A DNA stretch of 64,000 bases from Mucilaginibacter mallensis. GTDB taxonomy: Bacteria > Bacteroidota > Bacteroidia > Sphingobacteriales > Sphingobacteriaceae. Under the pieces are notes generated by a model, which was not told the DNA's origin, searched no databases, and saw only the letters and a program-made list of their open reading frames with translations. The DNA is taken from NCBI RefSeq assembly GCF_900105165.1, contig NZ_LT629740.1, positions 2,356,001 through 2,420,000 of the forward strand, read 5' to 3'. A program made the translations under genes and the position numbers. The first letter of the stretch is position 1, and every line of letters starts with the position of its first letter. Positions 23,707 to 32,796 of this stretch are shown here, piece by piece.

Positions 23707-26526
23707 ATGGACATAGGCAAACAATTACAGGAAGTATTACCGGCGAAACGAATAAAAACCAGGTTGATAGACCTGGTTTCTTATGCTTCGGATGCCGGAT
23801 TTTACAGGCTGGTACCCAAAGCTGTGGTGCAGCCTGTAAATGAGGCGGAGATCATCGCTTTATTTAAGTTTTCCGATCAGCATAATATTCCTGTAGTTTT
23901 CCGTACCGGTGGCACCAGTTTATCCGGCCAATCCATTACTGATGGCATTTTGGTCGACCTGAGCCAATATTGGGATAAGGTGAATATTGAAGCTGATGGG
24001 GCTTTGGTACGTGTGCAGCCCGGTATTACCGGTGCTATGGTAAACTCCTATCTTAAACCTTTTAAAAGTAAAATCGGTCCTGATCCGGCGAGTATTAATT
24101 CAGCTATGATCGGCGGCATACTATCTAATAACTCCAGCGGCATGTGCTGCGGGGTAAAGTTAAATTCTTATCATACTGTAAAGCATATCCGCTTTATTTT
24201 ACCTGATGGCAAGCTGTTTACTACCGAGAATCCAGAAGATTATACTCGCTTTACTACTGAATGCACGCATTTATGCGAAGTCATCTTTCAAACTAAAAAA
24301 GAAATAACAGCAAACGGTGGCATGTATGATAAGATCCGCAGAAAATATCAGCAGAAAAACACAGTAGGTTACTCGCTCAACTCATTTATTGATTTTGAGC
24401 ACCCGCTTGATATTTTAGCGCATTTGCTGATAGGCGCCGAAGGCACGCTGGCTTTTATAGCCGAAGCGGTACTGGAAACCATCCCTGATTATAAATATAA
24501 ATCGACCTCACTATTATATTTCCCCAATATATATACCTCGTGCCAGGCGTTGGTACCTTTAATTGATGCCGGTGCAAAGGCGGTTGAGCTAATGGATAGG
24601 GCATCACTTTATGCCATTGAACATTTACCTGATCTGCCGGAGATTATTAAAAATCTGCCGGAGAATGCGGCTGCATTATTGATCGAGTTCCAGGAAAGTA
24701 CTTATGCGGAACTGGAAGCAAAGGTTAATGACTTTTTGAGCGTTGTGCCATCCTTAGCATTACTACAGGCCCCTGTTTTTACCAGCGATCCTAAAGAGCA
24801 GGATTACTATTGGAAAGTCCGTAAGGGCTTGTTTCCATCAGTTGGAGCAGTGCGGGTTAGCGGGTCAACTGTGATTTTGGAGGATGTAGCATTCCCTGTA
24901 GCAAAACTGGGTGATGCAATACTCGATCTGCACAAGCTATTCAAAAAATATGAGTACAACAATGCTATTGTTTTCGGGCATGCCAAAGACGGTAATATTC
25001 ACTTCTTGATCACCCCATCATTTAATGATCAAAGCGAAGTTGAACGCTACGACCGCTTTATGCAGGAAATGGTGGAGCTGGTAGTTAATAAACATGAAGG
25101 CACACTAAAGGCAGAGCATGGTACTGGCCGTAACATGGCGCCTTTTGTAGAAACTGAATGGGGCGGCGAGCTGTATTTACTGATGAAGCAATTGAAGCAA
25201 GCCATCGACCCTAAAGGATTGCTAAATCCCGGTGTTATTATTAATGATGATAAGGAAGTCCACATAAAAAATATAAAGCTGCTGCCAACGGTTGAAGAAG
25301 AAGTTGATAAGTGTACCGAATGCGGTTACTGTGAGCATAAATGCCCCAGCCGTAATTTAACCACTACACCACGGCGCAGAATAGTCATAAGGCGAGAGCT
25401 GAAAAAGATGCAGCAAAGCGGGGATACACAAAATTATGAAATCCTGCTGAACCAGTATCAATACGATGGTTTGGATACCTGCGCTGTTGATGGCCTGTGC
25501 GCCACAGCCTGTCCGGTTGATATCAATACAGGTGAACTGGTTAAGCGTTTACGGAGAGAAAACCATTCTGGTTTTGCTAATAAAGTAGCCTTAATTATTG
25601 CTAAAAACTTTAAAACTACTGTTTGGCTGGCCCGATTTGCATTAAAAGCAGGTGCCGGTGTCAATAAACTGTTTGGTAAACGTACAATGACCAATCTTAC
25701 ATCCGGCATGAAAAAGCTGTTTGGCGGGATACCTTTATGGACGGAGCAAATCAGTTATCCGCCTGATTTGTCAGTATTAAAAAAAATAGATAACCCGGCA
25801 AATGTTAAAGATAAGGTGCTGTATTTCCCAAGCTGTATTTCGCGTATGTTGGGTAGTGGTAATGGTAGTAAGAAGAATATAATGGAAACTTTCCTGAGCG
25901 TATCTGCTAAAGCGGGGATTAAGGTAGAGATACCAAAAAATATTTCAGGTAGTTGCTGTAGCCAGATATTCTCGTCAAAAGGATATAAGGATGCTTATAC
26001 GGCCAATGCTATAATTGAAAAGCTTTGGGTTGATAGTAAGCAAGGCGCAACAAAAATTGTGATAGATGTAAGTTCATGCGCCTATTCGCTTAAAAACCTA
26101 AGACCGGTGCTTAATGCTGATAATAAACTAAAATATGATCAACTGCATATATTTGATAGCGTTGATTATCTGCATGATATGGTAATGCCGCAGTTAAAGG
26201 TATCAGCAAAAAAAGGTTCGATTGTATTGCACCCGGTATGCTCATTGCAAAAAATGCATACACAGGATAAGTTTGTGCATTTGGCAAATTACTTTGCAGC
26301 GAAAGTAACTGTACCATTGCATGCAGGTTGTTGTGGTATGGCTGGCGACAGGGGCTTTTTATTTCCTGAACTAACAGAATCAGCTACTATGCCCGAAGCT
26401 TTGGAGGTTTGTGAGCATAAATATGATGGGTATTATTCATCGACTAAAACTTGTGAAATGGCCCTCTCGCAGGCCGTGAATGAGAATTATGAGTCGATTT
26501 TGTATTTGGTGGATGAACTTGTATAA
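23707..26526 (+). CDS. FAD-linked oxidase / Fe-S fusion (D-lactate or glycolate dehydrogenase type)
   Basis: A 939-residue fusion. Residues 1 to about 520 are a GlcD/Dld-type flavoprotein (VVFRTGGTSLSGQS, GGILSNNSSGMCCG, HAKDGNIHF). Then follow two 4Fe-4S motifs (CTECGYCEHKCPS near 535; a second CAVDGLCATACPV near 595) and a C-terminal cysteine-rich CCG-type region (GSCCSQIFSS, HAGCCGMAGD). Such fusions oxidise D-2-hydroxy acids, mainly lactate or glycolate, and pass electrons to the membrane pool. Its place behind the SDR-FAH pair suggests it oxidises lactate released by sugar-acid breakdown. Substrate stereochemistry cannot be read from sequence. Confidence 0.88.
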   Translation: MDIGKQLQEVLPAKRIKTRLIDLVSYASDAGFYRLVPKAVVQPVNEAEIIALFKFSDQHNIPVVFRTGGTSLSGQSITDGILVDLSQYWDKVNIEADGALVRVQPGITGAMVNSYLKPFKSKIGPDPASINSAMIGGILSNNSSGMCCGVKLNSYHTVKHIRFILPDGKLFTTENPEDYTRFTTECTHLCEVIFQTKKEITANGGMYDKIRRKYQQKNTVGYSLNSFIDFEHPLDILAHLLIGAEGTLAFIAEAVLETIPDYKYKSTSLLYFPNIYTSCQALVPLIDAGAKAVELMDRASLYAIEHLPDLPEIIKNLPENAAALLIEFQESTYAELEAKVNDFLSVVPSLALLQAPVFTSDPKEQDYYWKVRKGLFPSVGAVRVSGSTVILEDVAFPVAKLGDAILDLHKLFKKYEYNNAIVFGHAKDGNIHFLITPSFNDQSEVERYDRFMQEMVELVVNKHEGTLKAEHGTGRNMAPFVETEWGGELYLLMKQLKQAIDPKGLLNPGVIINDDKEVHIKNIKLLPTVEEEVDKCTECGYCEHKCPSRNLTTTPRRRIVIRRELKKMQQSGDTQNYEILLNQYQYDGLDTCAVDGLCATACPVDINTGELVKRLRRENHSGFANKVALIIAKNFKTTVWLARFALKAGAGVNKLFGKRTMTNLTSGMKKLFGGIPLWTEQISYPPDLSVLKKIDNPANVKDKVLYFPSCISRMLGSGNGSKKNIMETFLSVSAKAGIKVEIPKNISGSCCSQIFSSKGYKDAYTANAIIEKLWVDSKQGATKIVIDVSSCAYSLKNLRPVLNADNKLKYDQLHIFDSVDYLHDMVMPQLKVSAKKGSIVLHPVCSLQKMHTQDKFVHLANYFAAKVTVPLHAGCCGMAGDRGFLFPELTESATMPEALEVCEHKYDGYYSSTKTCEMALSQAVNENYESILYLVDELV

Positions 26527-26955
26527 TTAAATACTATGTAAACTATCAAATTGTACAGCGTCATTACGAGGAACGAAGCAATCCCTGACTGTACAGAGCG
26601 GACTTGCAGATTTGAATATCTGTTGAGTCGCATGGTATCGCTCATAGCCGCTAAGGCCTATTTCTTTTGTCTTGATACAAAAGAAACAAAAAATCAAGTC
26701 AGTAGAAATGCTTCTTTGCCGCACAAAGCCTTTACCCTGCAAATCAGGCAAAACCGGGGCTGTTATATTTTTACCCCGCTGTTGCTACACGCAAGGCCCA
26801 CGCTTCTGTAAAAATATGCTATGCCCTGCTACGCACAGGGCCACCATCGTTTTGCCTGCTTTCGCCCGAAGCTGTTCTACTGACGGATTCGGAAAACTTA
26901 ATCCGGGAAAAAAGAAAATCCTGATTCCTGAATCTTAACTCCTGATTCTTTCCTA
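26527..26955. repeat. Repeat island between the oxidase and accC
   Basis: About 430 bases without a credible gene. From the left: a half copy of the TGTCATT family (GCGTCATTACGAGGAACGAAGCAATC, 26558-26583 with internal divergence), a palindromic block TTTCTTTTGTCTTGATACAAAAGAAA around 26661-26686 of a kind frequent in Bacteroidota spacers, GC-rich inverted pieces, and a word-repeat tract (CTGATTCCTGAATC, 26920-26950). Short ORFs on both strands here have no coding character. Confidence 0.5.
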
Positions 26956-26965
26956 CATTTACTTT

Positions 26966-28450
26966 ATGCAAAAAATACTGGTTGCTAATCGCGGCGAAAT
27001 TGCTTTGAGAATTATGCGCTCAGCGCGGGAAATGGGTATTAAAACGGTTGCCGTTTACTCGGATGCCGACCGTGACGCGCTGCATGTGCGCTATGCGGAT
27101 GAGGCGGTGCATATCGGTGAAGCGCCATCTAATCAATCCTATTTAGTGGGGGATAAGATCATTAGTGCATGCCGCAAAACAGGAGCGGAGGGGATACACC
27201 CGGGCTATGGTTTCCTTTCGGAAAATGCAGCCTTTGCAAGACAGGTGCGGGAAGCAGGACTGATATTGATAGGTCCATCGCCCGAGGCGATGGAGATAAT
27301 GGGTAACAAGCTATCGGCAAAAGCCGCAGCCTTAAAATATAATATACCAATGGTTCCCGGTACGGAGGAAGCCATTACAGATATAAACGATGCCAAGGAA
27401 CGTGCTGTTGAGGTTGGTTTTCCGATCCTGATAAAAGCAGCCGCGGGTGGCGGTGGTAAAGGTATGCGCATAGTTGAAAGCGTTACTGATTTTGAAGAGC
27501 AGATGCAGTTGGCTGTATCGGAAGCTACTTCAGCATTTGGTGATGGGTCGGTGTTTATAGAGCGCTATGTTTCATCGCCACGGCATATTGAGATACAGGT
27601 TTTGGGCGATACTCACGGCAATATCCTGCATTTGTTTGAGCGTGATTGCTCAGTGCAACGCAGGCATCAAAAAGTTATCGAGGAAGCGCCGTCATCAGTA
27701 TTAACACCTGAGATCCGCAGCGCAATGGGTAAATGCGCGGTTGATGTAGCGCGTTCGGTTAATTACACAGGCGCAGGTACCGTGGAGTTTATTATGGATG
27801 ACCAGCTAAACTTCTACTTTTTAGAGATGAATACCCGCCTGCAGGTAGAGCATCCGGTAACTGAACTTATTACAGGTATCGACCTGGTAAAAGAACAAAT
27901 AAAGATAGCCCGTGACGAAGCCATCAGCTTTAAGCAGGAAGACCTGGAAATAAAAGGCCATGCCATAGAATTGCGTGTTTATGCCGAGGATCCGGCCAAT
28001 AATTTTTTACCGGATATAGGTACATTGCAAACCTATATGACTCCGAAAGGACCGGGTGTTAGGGTTGATGATGGCTTTGAGCAGGGTATGGAGATACCCA
28101 TTTATTATGACCCTATGATAGCCAAACTGATCACTTACGGCAAGGACAGGGAGGAAGCTATTGGACGTATGATTCGCGCTATTGATGAATACAGCATTAC
28201 CGGTATCACAACTACATTAGCGTTCGGTAAATTTGTAATGCAGCATGAAGCGTTTATCTCGGGTAATTTCGACACTCATTTTGTAAAGAAATACTTTACA
28301 CCCGAAGTACTACAAACAGATAACGAGGATAAAGCGCTGATTGCTGCTTTGGTTATGGAAAAGTTATTAGGCGAGAAAAAGATTAATTTAACCAATGGTG
28401 TTCCTTTAGAAAGCAGTAATTGGGTAAAGAACAGAAAAAGCCTCTCCTAA
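26966..28450 (+). CDS. accC: Biotin carboxylase subunit of acetyl-/acyl-CoA carboxylase
   Basis: Carboxylates biotin on its carrier protein with ATP and bicarbonate, the first half-reaction of acyl-CoA carboxylase. Motifs in 494 residues: ILVANRGEIALRIMRSAREMG at the N terminus (first 20 or so residues), GGGGKGMR in the ATP-grasp lid (about 166-173), EMNTRLQVEHPVTE, and RVYAEDP. No biotin carrier (accB) is adjacent, and the C-terminal 45 residues exceed the E. coli AccC length, so it may serve a propionyl-CoA-type carboxylase with partners elsewhere. Confidence 0.93.
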   Translation: MQKILVANRGEIALRIMRSAREMGIKTVAVYSDADRDALHVRYADEAVHIGEAPSNQSYLVGDKIISACRKTGAEGIHPGYGFLSENAAFARQVREAGLILIGPSPEAMEIMGNKLSAKAAALKYNIPMVPGTEEAITDINDAKERAVEVGFPILIKAAAGGGGKGMRIVESVTDFEEQMQLAVSEATSAFGDGSVFIERYVSSPRHIEIQVLGDTHGNILHLFERDCSVQRRHQKVIEEAPSSVLTPEIRSAMGKCAVDVARSVNYTGAGTVEFIMDDQLNFYFLEMNTRLQVEHPVTELITGIDLVKEQIKIARDEAISFKQEDLEIKGHAIELRVYAEDPANNFLPDIGTLQTYMTPKGPGVRVDDGFEQGMEIPIYYDPMIAKLITYGKDREEAIGRMIRAIDEYSITGITTTLAFGKFVMQHEAFISGNFDTHFVKKYFTPEVLQTDNEDKALIAALVMEKLLGEKKINLTNGVPLESSNWVKNRKSLS

Positions 28451-28467
28451 TACAGCCAAAGGAGAGG
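28441..28467 (-). terminator. Terminator of the transglutaminase-like gene
   Basis: An 8-bp stem CCTCTCCT (28441-28448) / AGGAGAGG (28460-28467), followed on the minus strand by T5. The left arm overlaps the accC stop codon, so it lies between two convergent genes. Confidence 0.65.
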
Positions 28468-28484
28468 ATCTGAAATTTATTATG

Positions 28485-29720
28485 TTAGTTAATGATTTGC
28501 GGTTTTTGCCAAAAATAGACTGGATTATTAGCAGCATATTCTACCATATCACCGTTAGCTTTCTTTGGTTGAAATATGGTAGTGTAATTGCCCGGATATA
28601 AGTTAATATATTCAATTGAGGCCATGCCGGGTTTGCGCGTTTCCAGGTCCCATTCGCTTTTGGCAGAGCATTTAATCCAGTATAGGTTTTTCGACATATA
28701 ATAGCCTAAATAATAATCTTTTGTTTCTTTTTCCTTGTTATTCCAGTTGGCATCATCATTTAATACAAGGTCATCACTGCCTTTAACCAGCCGTTCCCTA
28801 ACCTCTTCAATATTTAGCAAGTTGCCTTTGCTGTCGCTAACATAAGCGTTAAAGGTAGGATCCATCCATAACCATTTATTTAATGTTTTTGACCATACCA
28901 CGTTAATTACATGACAGTCGAAATCGTTCGTGTCTTTAGGCATGCAGGTCACTATCCTTGCCTGGAAACCTTCGGCCTGGTAAACATCCCGTAAGGTGGT
29001 AGCCATCATACGGCAATTGACACCGCGATTTTCCTTTTTGCAGACAGCTATCAGGTCCGCAGCGTTTTTTGATTTAGGATTACCTGAATTTCCATCATGC
29101 CTGATCTCATTATGTACCCAGTGTAACAGGTTTTTCATCCTGCTTATCTCATCGCCGTTACCGCTCACAGAGTCTAGATTAAATTTGGTTTTTAGCTCAA
29201 CCAATTCAGGTGCAGATGATGACTGATAAGTAAACGCTGGCAAAGCAGCAGTTGAGTTGGTATAGGGGCCCGCTTGCTTTAATATATAACCATAGTCAAA
29301 TTTGTCATGCAGTTGTTGAAGGGCGTCTTTGAATTTAGATTCATTACGAATATTATCGAGGTCGCTGTCGACTGATGCGTGTTTATAATCGCTGAAACCT
29401 TCAGCTATTGATCTTTTAAAGTAAATTATTGCTACAGCCTTTTTTCCTTCCAGCGATGAGAAGCATGCCAGGTTATAGTACATGTTTTGGGTAAAGTCCA
29501 TCATGCTTTTCTTTGCCTCAGGCGATAGATTGTTATAATGATCGAGCCATTCATTGGTTTCAGCAATTCCGGCTTCATTGTTTTTCGTTTTGGAAGCTTC
29601 GCTAACCTTTTGGCTCATTTCCCTGGAATAGGTTTGGAAATCGGTTAATTCCTTATTTAATTGCGCATTGGCAAACAAACAGCTTAAACATATGCAGCAG
29701 ATCAATAACAATTTCCTCAT
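28485..29720 (-). CDS. Secreted transglutaminase-like domain protein
   Basis: A 411-residue exported protein (signal peptide about 1-19, ending LFANA-Q). The region from about residue 225 matches the transglutaminase-like cysteine protease fold: Cys in NRGVNCRMMATTLRDVY, His in DFDCHVINVVW and Asp in LWMDPTFNAYV, the expected C-H-D triad. The first 150 residues are helical and may include TPR-like segments (YYNLACFSSLEGKKAVAI). The substrate, perhaps peptide cross-links or glycans, is unknown. Confidence 0.82.
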   Translation of the reverse strand: MRKLLLICCICLSCLFANAQLNKELTDFQTYSREMSQKVSEASKTKNNEAGIAETNEWLDHYNNLSPEAKKSMMDFTQNMYYNLACFSSLEGKKAVAIIYFKRSIAEGFSDYKHASVDSDLDNIRNESKFKDALQQLHDKFDYGYILKQAGPYTNSTAALPAFTYQSSSAPELVELKTKFNLDSVSGNGDEISRMKNLLHWVHNEIRHDGNSGNPKSKNAADLIAVCKKENRGVNCRMMATTLRDVYQAEGFQARIVTCMPKDTNDFDCHVINVVWSKTLNKWLWMDPTFNAYVSDSKGNLLNIEEVRERLVKGSDDLVLNDDANWNNKEKETKDYYLGYYMSKNLYWIKCSAKSEWDLETRKPGMASIEYINLYPGNYTTIFQPKKANGDMVEYAANNPVYFWQKPQIIN

Positions 29721-29785
29721 AGTTTAGAATTTTCACTTAAGATAGTTAAAAACACAAAAACGTTACAAATCATTTAATATTTAGT

Positions 29786-30238
29786 TCATAGCTTATTTAG
29801 CCGCTCTATCAAAGGCACTTGCGCTGGGTTTATTTTTTGCTTCGCGATATCAATATCAAACCAATCTGCCCTGTCAACTTCAGGGATAGAAATCATTTTC
29901 CCTGACCGGGGAGGCCATTCCAAATCAAAAACATTACTTACAATAGTTTCTTGATCAATGTCGCCCTCAATTGCCCAGGCATACACTGTTTTGCCGCTCT
30001 TCTGTTTAATAGATCCTAAGGAGATAAAGTCGCCATCAACCCGCTTACCGGTTTCTTCCTGAAACTCGCGTTTAGCTGCTGCAAGCGGTTCTTCATCATC
30101 CAAAAACTCGCCTTTGGGTATTGTCCAGCTGCCTTCGTCCTTGTTTTTAAAGAACGGTCCGCCGGGATGTACCAGGAAGATTTGTAATATGTTATTTATT
30201 TTTCGATATAAGAGTATTCCGGCGCTTTGTTTGGGCAT
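29786..30238 (-). CDS. Nudix hydrolase
   Basis: A 150-residue protein with a complete Nudix box, GEFLDDEEPLAAAKREFQEETG split as G-x5-E-x7-REFQEETG (about residues 43-64), which binds Mg and hydrolyses a nucleoside diphosphate linked to X. The N terminus SAGILLYRK and the DWFDIDIAKQKINPAQ tail are typical of the NTP-pyrophosphohydrolase group resembling diadenosine polyphosphate hydrolases. Monocistronic. Confidence 0.9.
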   Translation of the reverse strand: MPKQSAGILLYRKINNILQIFLVHPGGPFFKNKDEGSWTIPKGEFLDDEEPLAAAKREFQEETGKRVDGDFISLGSIKQKSGKTVYAWAIEGDIDQETIVSNVFDLEWPPRSGKMISIPEVDRADWFDIDIAKQKINPAQVPLIERLNKL

Positions 30239-30287
30239 GGTAGGTTATAGTTATGACTAAAGTAACAAAACCAAAAGTATCAGCATT

Positions 30288-30420
30288 AGTTTTAGCCCCC
30301 AGCCCCTAAAGGGGAGTTTTTTGATTAGTGTAGTGTCATTTTATATAGCTTACAATAAACTCATATGTAAATAACTAAATTTGTGCTTCAAAAATTTCCC
30401 CTTTAGGGGGCAAGGGGGCA
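30288..30420. repeat. C4/AG4-rich inverted repeat ahead of ribE
   Basis: TTAGCCCCCAGCCCCTAAAGGGGAG at the left (30291 onward) and TTTCCCCTTTAGGGGGCAAGGGGGC at the right end (to 30419). The right arm ends 2 nt before the ribE ATG. Its GGGGGCAAGGGGGC provides the only purine-rich sequence where a ribosome site would lie. Confidence 0.6.
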
Positions 30421-30421
30421 T

Positions 30422-31006
30422 ATGTTTACAGGAATAATAGAAACTTTAGGTAAGGTAACCGATCTGCAACACGATCATGGCAACCTGCATATTACAGTGG
30501 AATCAGCTATCGCAGCTGAATTAAAAATCGATCAATCAGTAGCGCATAATGGCGTTTGTTTAACGGTGGTCGCATTGGCCGATGGCAAACATACCGTAAC
30601 TGCCATTGAGGAAACACTGAATAAAACCAATATAGGTGAATTAAAAACCGGAGATCTGGTAAACCTGGAACGCTGCATGCAAATGAATGCGCGCCTTGAT
30701 GGGCACATTGTTCAGGGGCATGTTGACCAAACTGCTACCTGCGTGGCTTTTACTGAGCTTGACGGCAGCTGGGGATATACTTTTGAATATGATGCCGCTG
30801 TGGGTAATGTTACTGTTGAGAAAGGCTCTATCTGTGTAAATGGTATCAGCCTTACAGTTGTTAATTCCTTTGCTAATATTTTTTCCGTAGCCATCATCCC
30901 TTATACTTTTGAACATACCAATTTGCAGCACGTGCGCGTAGGCTCATTTGTGAATTTGGAGTTTGATATAATTGGGAAGTATGTGGCGAGGTTGATGAAT
31001 AGATAG
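30422..31006 (+). CDS. ribE: Riboflavin synthase (alpha chain)
   Basis: Dismutates two 6,7-dimethyl-8-ribityllumazine molecules to riboflavin and the pyrimidinedione precursor. In 194 residues two lumazine-binding repeats are visible: MFTGIIETLGKV with NGVCLTVV (about residues 41-48), and GHIVQGHVD with VNGISLTVVNS in the second. Single gene, with no other rib genes nearby and no FMN riboswitch seen. The start codon directly follows a dispersed repeat. Confidence 0.95.
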   Translation: MFTGIIETLGKVTDLQHDHGNLHITVESAIAAELKIDQSVAHNGVCLTVVALADGKHTVTAIEETLNKTNIGELKTGDLVNLERCMQMNARLDGHIVQGHVDQTATCVAFTELDGSWGYTFEYDAAVGNVTVEKGSICVNGISLTVVNSFANIFSVAIIPYTFEHTNLQHVRVGSFVNLEFDIIGKYVARLMNR

Positions 31007-31018
31007 TGGTCTGGTATC

Positions 31019-31112
31019 TGTCATTTCGAACGATAGTGAGAAATCTTCTGCGACTTGCATCCAGTTTTGCCTTGCGAAGAAGATTTCTCCTCGTACCTCA
31101 TTCGAAATGACA
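31019..31112. repeat. TGTCATT-family hairpin repeat
   Basis: TGTCATTTCGAA at the left end and TTCGAAATGACA at the right end are perfect inverted ends; AGAAATCTTC and GAAGATTTCT pair inside. It lies between the convergent ribE and TPR genes and could end both transcripts. Confidence 0.75.
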
Positions 31113-31132
31113 GTGTGTGGAAATCCCGGTTC

Positions 31133-32278
31133 CTACTTGCTCAGGAGTTCAATCCGACTCTTCGCATACGCAATATAGTTCTGCTGATTCTTCGCTGGCT
31201 TGGTTGCCAAAAATTTCTTGTAATATTTTATGGCGGAGCTTTTATTCTTCAATTCTGTATCATACAAATTAGCTAACGAATACCAGGTTATCGGGGTCTC
31301 GGTAAATTGGAGTGCTTTTTGGTAGGCAATCTCCGCTTTTTTGTATTTTTTGAGTGTTTCATAGGTATCGGCTATTTCACTGTAATAACTGTTGATGTTG
31401 GGTGATATTCCCTGCGTAATCGTTTTTTGAAAGTAACTGATGGCTTTGTCGTAATCTTTTAACGCTTTATAGCATGCGCCAGTAAAATAGTAAGTTGTTT
31501 CGGTTTGCTCCATGTCAGCAATCTGACCAAATGTTTCAATCCCGCATTTGTACTCGTTTAAATTATAATAGGCTATGCCCAATTGTGTTAATATCGAGCT
31601 GGATTGATTACCCAGCAATACCAGTTTCTCACAATTATTTGCTGTTTCCGACCACTTTTTCTGGTTGTATTCCAGTTTTACAAGGCTTTGGAGTAAGATC
31701 ATATTTTCAGGATCGGCTATGATGGCACGGTTTAAAACCTTTTCGGCGGCATTATATGCTTTCATGCTTATATACATATCACCAAGATCCGATGCCACAT
31801 CCGCATCCTCGGGATTTAGCTTATTAGCTTTTATGAGATAGTTTACCGCGAGGATCACGTCCTTTTTATCCAGACTGATCTTGGCTAATTGCTTGTATAC
31901 AATAAAGTTGGTGCTGTCTTTTGCAATGATCTTTTTATAAAATACCTCTGCATTTATTTCGTTCCCGCGGCGCAAGTTGATACTACCTAAACTATACAAT
32001 ACTGAGGTGCTCGTAGAATCAATGGCATAAACCCGTTCATAATAAGTCTCGGCTTCAGGTAGTTTGCCATTCATTTGGTTGCAGTAGGCGAGGGCTTTTA
32101 ATATTTTGATGTTGGTGATCGGTTCGTGGTTGTTTTGTTTCAGATAATCAGCAGCAAGATCAAAGCGTTGATTCTGGTAATAATCAAGCAATAAAGCATT
32201 ATTTTGTTTAGTGCTATCCTGCGAAAACGCGTGTTGAAAAAGGCTGGTAATAAGGACTAGGATGATGTAATATTTCAT
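31133..32278 (-). CDS. Secreted TPR-repeat protein
   Basis: 381 residues with an export signal (to about residue 19, HAFSQ) followed by about nine tetratricopeptide repeats (for example AETYYERVYAIDSTSTSVLYS, AVNYLIKANKLNPEDADVAS broken by short linkers, and AISYFQKTITQGISPNINSY). TPR arrays bind partner proteins. Located in the periplasm or envelope; partner unknown. No operon neighbours on its strand. Confidence 0.85.
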   Translation of the reverse strand: MKYYIILVLITSLFQHAFSQDSTKQNNALLLDYYQNQRFDLAADYLKQNNHEPITNIKILKALAYCNQMNGKLPEAETYYERVYAIDSTSTSVLYSLGSINLRRGNEINAEVFYKKIIAKDSTNFIVYKQLAKISLDKKDVILAVNYLIKANKLNPEDADVASDLGDMYISMKAYNAAEKVLNRAIIADPENMILLQSLVKLEYNQKKWSETANNCEKLVLLGNQSSSILTQLGIAYYNLNEYKCGIETFGQIADMEQTETTYYFTGACYKALKDYDKAISYFQKTITQGISPNINSYYSEIADTYETLKKYKKAEIAYQKALQFTETPITWYSLANLYDTELKNKSSAIKYYKKFLATKPAKNQQNYIAYAKSRIELLSK

Positions 32279-32373
32279 ATAACTAAATTATTAGTTATAA
32301 ACTACAAATCCAAATTATCAAACAAAATAGCTGAATAGGGGTTGTATTGATATAATTTAAAAACGACAACACT

Positions 32374-32664
32374 ATGGATAAGTTAAAGAAATTTGCGTTG
32401 ATGGAGAAGATTGTCCATGAACTGGAAGATCTGAAAAATAGTCAGCAGGCCATCATTCAAAAGCTTGCTAAAATAGAAGTAGACAATATCGATCTGGGCA
32501 ATAAAAGGCTTGAAAAAGACCTGCCGGATATGCACCAAAGGGTAGCTGATAATTTGGATACCATTGCGGCGATATTGGAAGATTTTGCAAGCCAAACCGA
32601 TAGCTACAGCAATAGCAATAATATTGCAGCGTTGAAGGAACAGGAAGAAATAAAGAATCTTTAA
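32374..32664 (+). CDS. Small coiled-coil protein, unknown
   Basis: A 96-residue, highly charged protein without Cys or membrane segments. Nearly the whole length is predicted helical by eye with heptad-like spacing (LMEKIVHELEDLKNSQQ, IIQKLAKIEVDNID). It is followed 6 nt later by a strong terminator, which supports a real gene. I do not recognise the family. Confidence 0.65.
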   Translation: MDKLKKFALMEKIVHELEDLKNSQQAIIQKLAKIEVDNIDLGNKRLEKDLPDMHQRVADNLDTIAAILEDFASQTDSYSNSNNIAALKEQEEIKNL

Positions 32665-32670
32665 AATGAG

Positions 32671-32697
32671 AAATCCCCGGAAACGGGGATTTTTTTT
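32671..32697 (+). terminator. Terminator of the coiled-coil protein gene
   Basis: A 9-bp stem AAATCCCCG / CGGGGATTT (32671-32679, 32684-32692) with a GAAA tetraloop and T8. Confidence 0.9.
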
Positions 32698-32705
32698 ACT
32701 TTAAT

Positions 32706-32784
32706 TGTCATTCTGAGCGATAGCGAAGAATCTTTACACTTGTATAGTCAGCGTACAGGTTCTTCGCTATCGCTCAGAATAACA
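32706..32784. repeat. TGTCATT-family hairpin repeat
   Basis: TGTCATTCTGAGCGATAGCG at the left and CGCTATCGCTCAGAATAACA at the right form a long near-perfect stem; AAGAATCT/AGGTTCTT continue it. It lies between the coiled-coil gene terminator and the hscA end. Confidence 0.78.
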
Positions 32785-32796
32785 AATACAAAGTAA

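Noticed and set aside
26551..26938. Overlapping plus-strand ORFs of 86 and 88 codons
   Set aside because: They cross several repeat families and have no coding character.
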